Of a stretch of DNA of 17,954 nucleotides, positions 14,799-17,954 are shown in pieces. Position numbers and translations under genes: made by a program. Each line of letters begins with the position of its first letter. Within the stretch, counting starts at the first letter, position 1. The notes below the pieces were generated by a model. It made no database searches and had not been told where the DNA came from. It was given only the letters and a program-made list of their open reading frames with translations. Source of the stretch: Aquimarina sp. (GTDB lineage Bacteria; Bacteroidota; Bacteroidia; Flavobacteriales; Flavobacteriaceae); contig NZVW01000085.1 of assembly GCA_002697475.1 (NCBI GenBank), forward strand, positions 1-17,954. Direction: 5' to 3'.

Positions 14799-15129
14799 GG
14801 AATCTTTAATTTATCGGTTATTGTTTTGTTGTTTTTATTGAAGATTATTCTGAAAAAAATCACTACTTAGTTAAAATGTAAACTAAAAACAAAGTTTTTC
14901 CTTACCTAAATTTTTCCCTTTCAGGTGATTAGAAAAATCCCCAAGCTTTAGTATAAATAGAGTGATGTAGTAGTATCTGAGGGCAGGATAAATGTAAGAA
15001 TTTGAGAAGGTGTTAAATATCTGGTTGTGAAATATTTAAGATAAAAATTACTTGTTTTAACACTATTTAATAGTACATAGAGATTATGTTAAACCTTTTT
15101 CATAAGAAATCATAAATAATTTGTTAATG
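14799..15129. other. Intergenic region, 331 bp
   Basis: Leader of the repeat-protein gene and tail of the M28 gene, both on the - strand. It is AT-rich. I see an AT-only 8-bp hairpin (arms 15013-15020 and 15032-15039, 11-base loop) and a palindrome ACTATTTAATAGT (15062-15074). Neither has the GC-rich stem of a terminator; they could be operator-like or chance. No convincing small gene, RNA gene or flavobacterial promoter match (TTG...TAnnTTTG) was found. Confidence 0.5.
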
Positions 15130-16467
15130 CTAACGGAATGTTTTAGAAGGGAATACTACTGGGCTTTCCATGCCATTTTTACCTACTGTAGCTACACCAA
15201 AGAAGAAATTATCAATAACAATATCTTCCAAAGTAAATTCAGTGACATTGCCCACAAACCTACTATGATCCCACGTAGGGAATGTAGTATCTCTCCAGTA
15301 AATTTTATATCCGGAAACATTTGAATCATCAACCGAGTCCCACTTCAATTTTACGGATGGTTCTACGATTCCTCCAATTTGTACTGTTTTAGGAGCAGGA
15401 GGAGCCCAGGCTATACTAGCCAGATTTATTGCATTCACGGCTGTTAGTTTTTTTGCGTAGTCAAAATTAACGTGTTCCACTACATCTCCGTATTTTATTC
15501 CATTTTCTTCTCTAATGTCTTGATGCTGTTGTGTATAGTTTTCGTGAGCTTCCATAATACGGATGCCTGCATAACCTTCATCATTAAAAGGCCTGTGATG
15601 TCCACCTCTTCCAAAACGGTCCAGACGATAAACCATCATTGGATTCATTTCCGGCATATACTTTTTTGTGGTTTTATGGATATATCTTGCCAATTGTCTG
15701 GAAATCCCATCCACTTCGCCTCCATAAAACCTTCTTGCGTTTCTTTCTTTTTCTGTCTCAGTGGGTGGAGTAGGCTCTGAAAATATTCTAAAAGTTCTGT
15801 TGTCAATTACTCCATCAACACCTTCGATATTGCCTATCATATCATTATTTAAAACTCCTACGATATCCCAACCTTTTTGTTTAGCATAGGCAGCAAGGCC
15901 TTTTCCTCCAAAAAGTCCCTGTTCTTCTCCTGACAGACCTACATAAATAATACTACTATCAAACTTATATTTCGATAAAACTCTTGCAGCTTCTATTGTT
16001 CCAGCCATTCCACTGGCATTGTCATTCGCTCCGGGAGAATCTGAGGTGAAATCAGTAGGGTCAGTTACCCTTGAATCAATATCTCCGCTCATGATTATAA
16101 ATCTGTTAGGGTGTTTGGTTCCTCTCTGAATAGCTACAACATTTACCACCCATACATCATTTACAATCCTCTGATTTGTACCTTTTTTAATGAGATCTTT
16201 TTGATAAAAAACCTCAAGACAATTACTACAAGAACTGGATATGTTTTCAAACTCTTGTTTTATCCATCTTCTGGCAGCTCCGATTCCTCTGCTATTTGAT
16301 ACCGTGTCACTTAATGTGTGTCTTGTTCCAAAACCAGCAAGTGTTTTAATATCATTTTCTATTCTTTCAGCTGAAATAGCATCTATGATGTCATAAATTT
16401 TTAGGTTGGTCTGAGCTTGTGAAACGAAAGTAATAAATGTAAAAAGTAAAATATAGGATAGTTTCAT
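15130..16467 (-). CDS. M28-family metallopeptidase with C-terminal fibronectin III domain
   Basis: Predicted secreted zinc aminopeptidase/exopeptidase. Signal peptide 1-18 (SQA|QTN). The peptidase domain covers about 30-352, with the usual M28 markers GANDNASG (Asp149), SGEEQGL (Glu181/182), NNDMIGN (Asp209) and a late His315 in QQHQD. The first metal-binding motif, normally GHxDS, reads GDIDS here (Asp129, Asp131), so Asp stands where the first zinc ligand His is expected. Asp can bind zinc, so activity may be kept. Residues about 360-443 form a fibronectin III-like domain (GYKIYWRDT, FFFGVATVG). There is no sorting domain, so the product is probably periplasmic or exported by Sec alone. The start at 16467 is set by the signal peptide. 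It is divergent from the sensor kinase gene across 139 bp. A link to the peptide products of the astacin is possible but unproven. Confidence 0.88.
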   Translation of the reverse strand: MKLSYILLFTFITFVSQAQTNLKIYDIIDAISAERIENDIKTLAGFGTRHTLSDTVSNSRGIGAARRWIKQEFENISSSCSNCLEVFYQKDLIKKGTNQRIVNDVWVVNVVAIQRGTKHPNRFIIMSGDIDSRVTDPTDFTSDSPGANDNASGMAGTIEAARVLSKYKFDSSIIYVGLSGEEQGLFGGKGLAAYAKQKGWDIVGVLNNDMIGNIEGVDGVIDNRTFRIFSEPTPPTETEKERNARRFYGGEVDGISRQLARYIHKTTKKYMPEMNPMMVYRLDRFGRGGHHRPFNDEGYAGIRIMEAHENYTQQHQDIREENGIKYGDVVEHVNFDYAKKLTAVNAINLASIAWAPPAPKTVQIGGIVEPSVKLKWDSVDDSNVSGYKIYWRDTTFPTWDHSRFVGNVTEFTLEDIVIDNFFFGVATVGKNGMESPVVFPSKTFR

Positions 16468-16606
16468 TATGTAGAATTTAGGCTTACAATTTAAAGAAAT
16501 ACTCGTGTTAGAAATTGATAGTTAACATTTTTATAAGAAGTAAAAAGAGTCATCAGGTCCAAATTTGTTAATTTTTTATATTTTTAGATGAACTTAAGCC
16601 CTTCAA
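16468..16606. promoter_or_regulatory. Divergent intergenic promoter region (M28 / sensor kinase)
   Basis: The 139-bp AT-rich gap between two genes reading away from each other must hold both promoters. I could not point to a clear -33 TTG and -7 TAnnTTTG pair at the proper spacing on either strand; an approximate TATATTTT lies at 16577-16584 but its nearest TTTG (16564) is too close. Assignment rests on gene orientation. Confidence 0.5.
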
Positions 16607-17954
16607 ATGAAAAAATGGATATTTACACTACTATTGTTATGGGTCAGTTTAGCTAAGAGTCAGGTATCTCCAATCGATACATTAAAATCAAAGCTAAAAA
16701 CGATTAATATTCCTGAAGAAAAATTTGATTTATATATCAAATTGGCTGATGAGTATCGAAGAAAAAGAAATTTTGATGATGCCAGGATTTATGCTGATTC
16801 ATCATTAAATATGTACATTAATACATCAGAGATTGATCAAATAGCGAAATCTTATTTGACTAAAGGTAATATTGAATATTCTGCTTGGAATTCTTCTGAA
16901 GCTTTCAATTACTACAATAAAGTAGATTCGATTCTATCAACAAAAAGCATTAAAAACAATACCTTATCAAAGGCTATTTCTAATATGGGGCATGTTCTAA
17001 CCAGTACTGTAGAGGATGTTAACGATACGGTAAGCTGGAAAAAAGCTATAGGTTACTACAAAGAAGCTTTGGAGATCAGTGAAAAAATAAATGATACTGC
17101 TTTTCAGGGTTATCTTTATGTAAGAATAGGTACCATAGAAAATATATTGAAGAAATATGAAGATGCTATTCAATCTTTTAAAGAAGCAGAAGAGTTATTA
17201 GAAGGTAAAAGTAATCAAACAGATCTGTATTATGGATTCGGCTCAGCCTATACAGATATGAAGGATTATGGCAATGCTAAAATTTACATGGAACTATACT
17301 TCAAAGAAAGACTCAAAGCAAAAAGTTTAGTTGACAGTGCTTACGGTTATTGGAGCTATGGAAGGTTTAATTTTAATATCGGCAATTATAGTGAAGCAGC
17401 AGAATATGAAGTTAAAAGTGCTGAATTATTCAATAAAATGGATTCACCCGATTTTGGAAGATTAGGATCTGTTTATAAAATAGCTTCGGATTCTTATAAG
17501 ATGCAGGAGAACTATGAAGATGCATACAAGTACCTGGATCTTCATAAGACAATGAATGATTCAGCTTTGACCAGAGCCAAAAAGAATCAATTGAATGATT
17601 TGGAAAAAAAATACCAAACTGAAAAAAAAGAGCAGGAGATAGCGCTTTTAGAAGCAAAAAATAAAACCATAGAGGTACAAAAATTAAATCAACGTAATTT
17701 ATTTTTAGCAGGACTCGGAGTTTTTTCTATAGCGGGTATTTTCTTTGTGCTTGTATTAAGAAATAGGCAGAAAACAAATAGAAAATTAAAGGAATTAGAT
17801 TCAGCTAAATCCAGATTCTTTGAAAACATTTCTCATGAATTTAGAACACCTCTATCTTTGATTAGCGGTCCGATAGAAGAGCAACTAAATAAAAAAAGTC
17901 TTGATGATCAGGAAAGAAGAAATCTAACAATAGCAAAAAATAATTCATCAAGAT
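16607..17954 (+). CDS. TPR-sensor histidine kinase (3' partial)
   Basis: N-terminal 449 codons of a membrane sensor kinase; no stop occurs before the window end. The ATG at 16607 begins a signal peptide (MKKWIFTLLLLWVSLAKSQ). Residues about 20-340 are helical TPR-like repeats (for example YVRIGTIENILKKYEDAIQSF and FGSAYTDMKDYGNAKIYM), predicted periplasmic. A Lys/Glu-rich coiled coil (about 325-362) leads to a single membrane helix (365-384, LFLAGLGVFSIAGIFFVLVL) and then the dimerisation/phosphoacceptor domain with His410 in the H-box SHEFRTPLSL. The ATP-binding domain, and any receiver or DNA-binding domain, lie outside the window. The architecture is common in Bacteroidota one- and two-protein signalling systems. 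An alternative ATG at 16588 runs into a stop after about 22 codons and is not used. Whether it controls the chitinolytic block is unknown. Confidence 0.9.
   Translation, partial: MKKWIFTLLLLWVSLAKSQVSPIDTLKSKLKTINIPEEKFDLYIKLADEYRRKRNFDDARIYADSSLNMYINTSEIDQIAKSYLTKGNIEYSAWNSSEAFNYYNKVDSILSTKSIKNNTLSKAISNMGHVLTSTVEDVNDTVSWKKAIGYYKEALEISEKINDTAFQGYLYVRIGTIENILKKYEDAIQSFKEAEELLEGKSNQTDLYYGFGSAYTDMKDYGNAKIYMELYFKERLKAKSLVDSAYGYWSYGRFNFNIGNYSEAAEYEVKSAELFNKMDSPDFGRLGSVYKIASDSYKMQENYEDAYKYLDLHKTMNDSALTRAKKNQLNDLEKKYQTEKKEQEIALLEAKNKTIEVQKLNQRNLFLAGLGVFSIAGIFFVLVLRNRQKTNRKLKELDSAKSRFFENISHEFRTPLSLISGPIEEQLNKKSLDDQERRNLTIAKNNSSR

Noticed and set aside
17430..17657. Minus-strand ORF opposite the sensor kinase
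   Set aside because: The plus frame is a continuous TPR and coiled-coil coding sequence leading to a membrane helix and H-box.

Overview
The window looks like chromosomal DNA from a marine-type member of the Bacteroidota, most likely a Flavobacteriaceae such as Aquimarina or a relative. Evidence: low-GC sequence, four proteins ending in type A sorting domains of the type IX secretion system (T9SS), starts without clear Shine-Dalgarno sequences, a flavastacin-like lipoprotein and a TPR-type sensor kinase. The genus is inferred from gene style only.

Left half (1-10321, all + strand): a set of secreted polysaccharide- and protein-degrading enzymes. It begins inside a giant chitinase (1-5568, 5' end outside the window) with three different GH18 domains, six bacterial Ig-like linker domains, two tandem CBM5/12 modules and one further chitin-binding-type module. 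A terminator follows, then an AA10 lytic polysaccharide monooxygenase with a CBM5/12 (5664-6767), a GH5 glucanase-like enzyme with CBM6 and a chitin-binding-type module (6888-9212), and an astacin-family lipoprotein metalloprotease (9249-10280). A strong, probably two-way terminator closes the block. Chitinase, LPMO and GH5 all carry T9SS sorting domains and share accessory modules, so they probably work together outside the cell on the same crystalline, protein-coated material. Chitin in arthropod cuticle is the best guess: the LPMO oxidatively opens crystals, the three GH18 domains cut chains, the astacin strips protein, and the GH5 attacks a companion beta-1,4-glucan or deacetylated chitin.

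Right half (10322-16467, - strand): a CE1-like alpha/beta esterase, a previously unlisted 30-codon membrane-peptide ORF followed by a terminator just upstream of the esterase start, a 1122-residue T9SS-exported repeat protein with exact 240-bp repeats and one module I cannot assign, and an M28-family peptidase with a fibronectin III tail and an apparent His-to-Asp change at a metal ligand. The far right (16607-17954, + strand) is the front of a TPR-sensor histidine kinase cut by the window edge. It may control nearby genes, but nothing in the sequence proves that.

The least ordinary items are the three-catalytic-domain chitinase, an LPMO routed through T9SS, the small-ORF/terminator arrangement before the esterase, the inverted repeat in the LPMO-GH5 gap, and the unassigned module of the repeat protein. 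No RNA genes, insertion sequences, CRISPR arrays or origins were seen.
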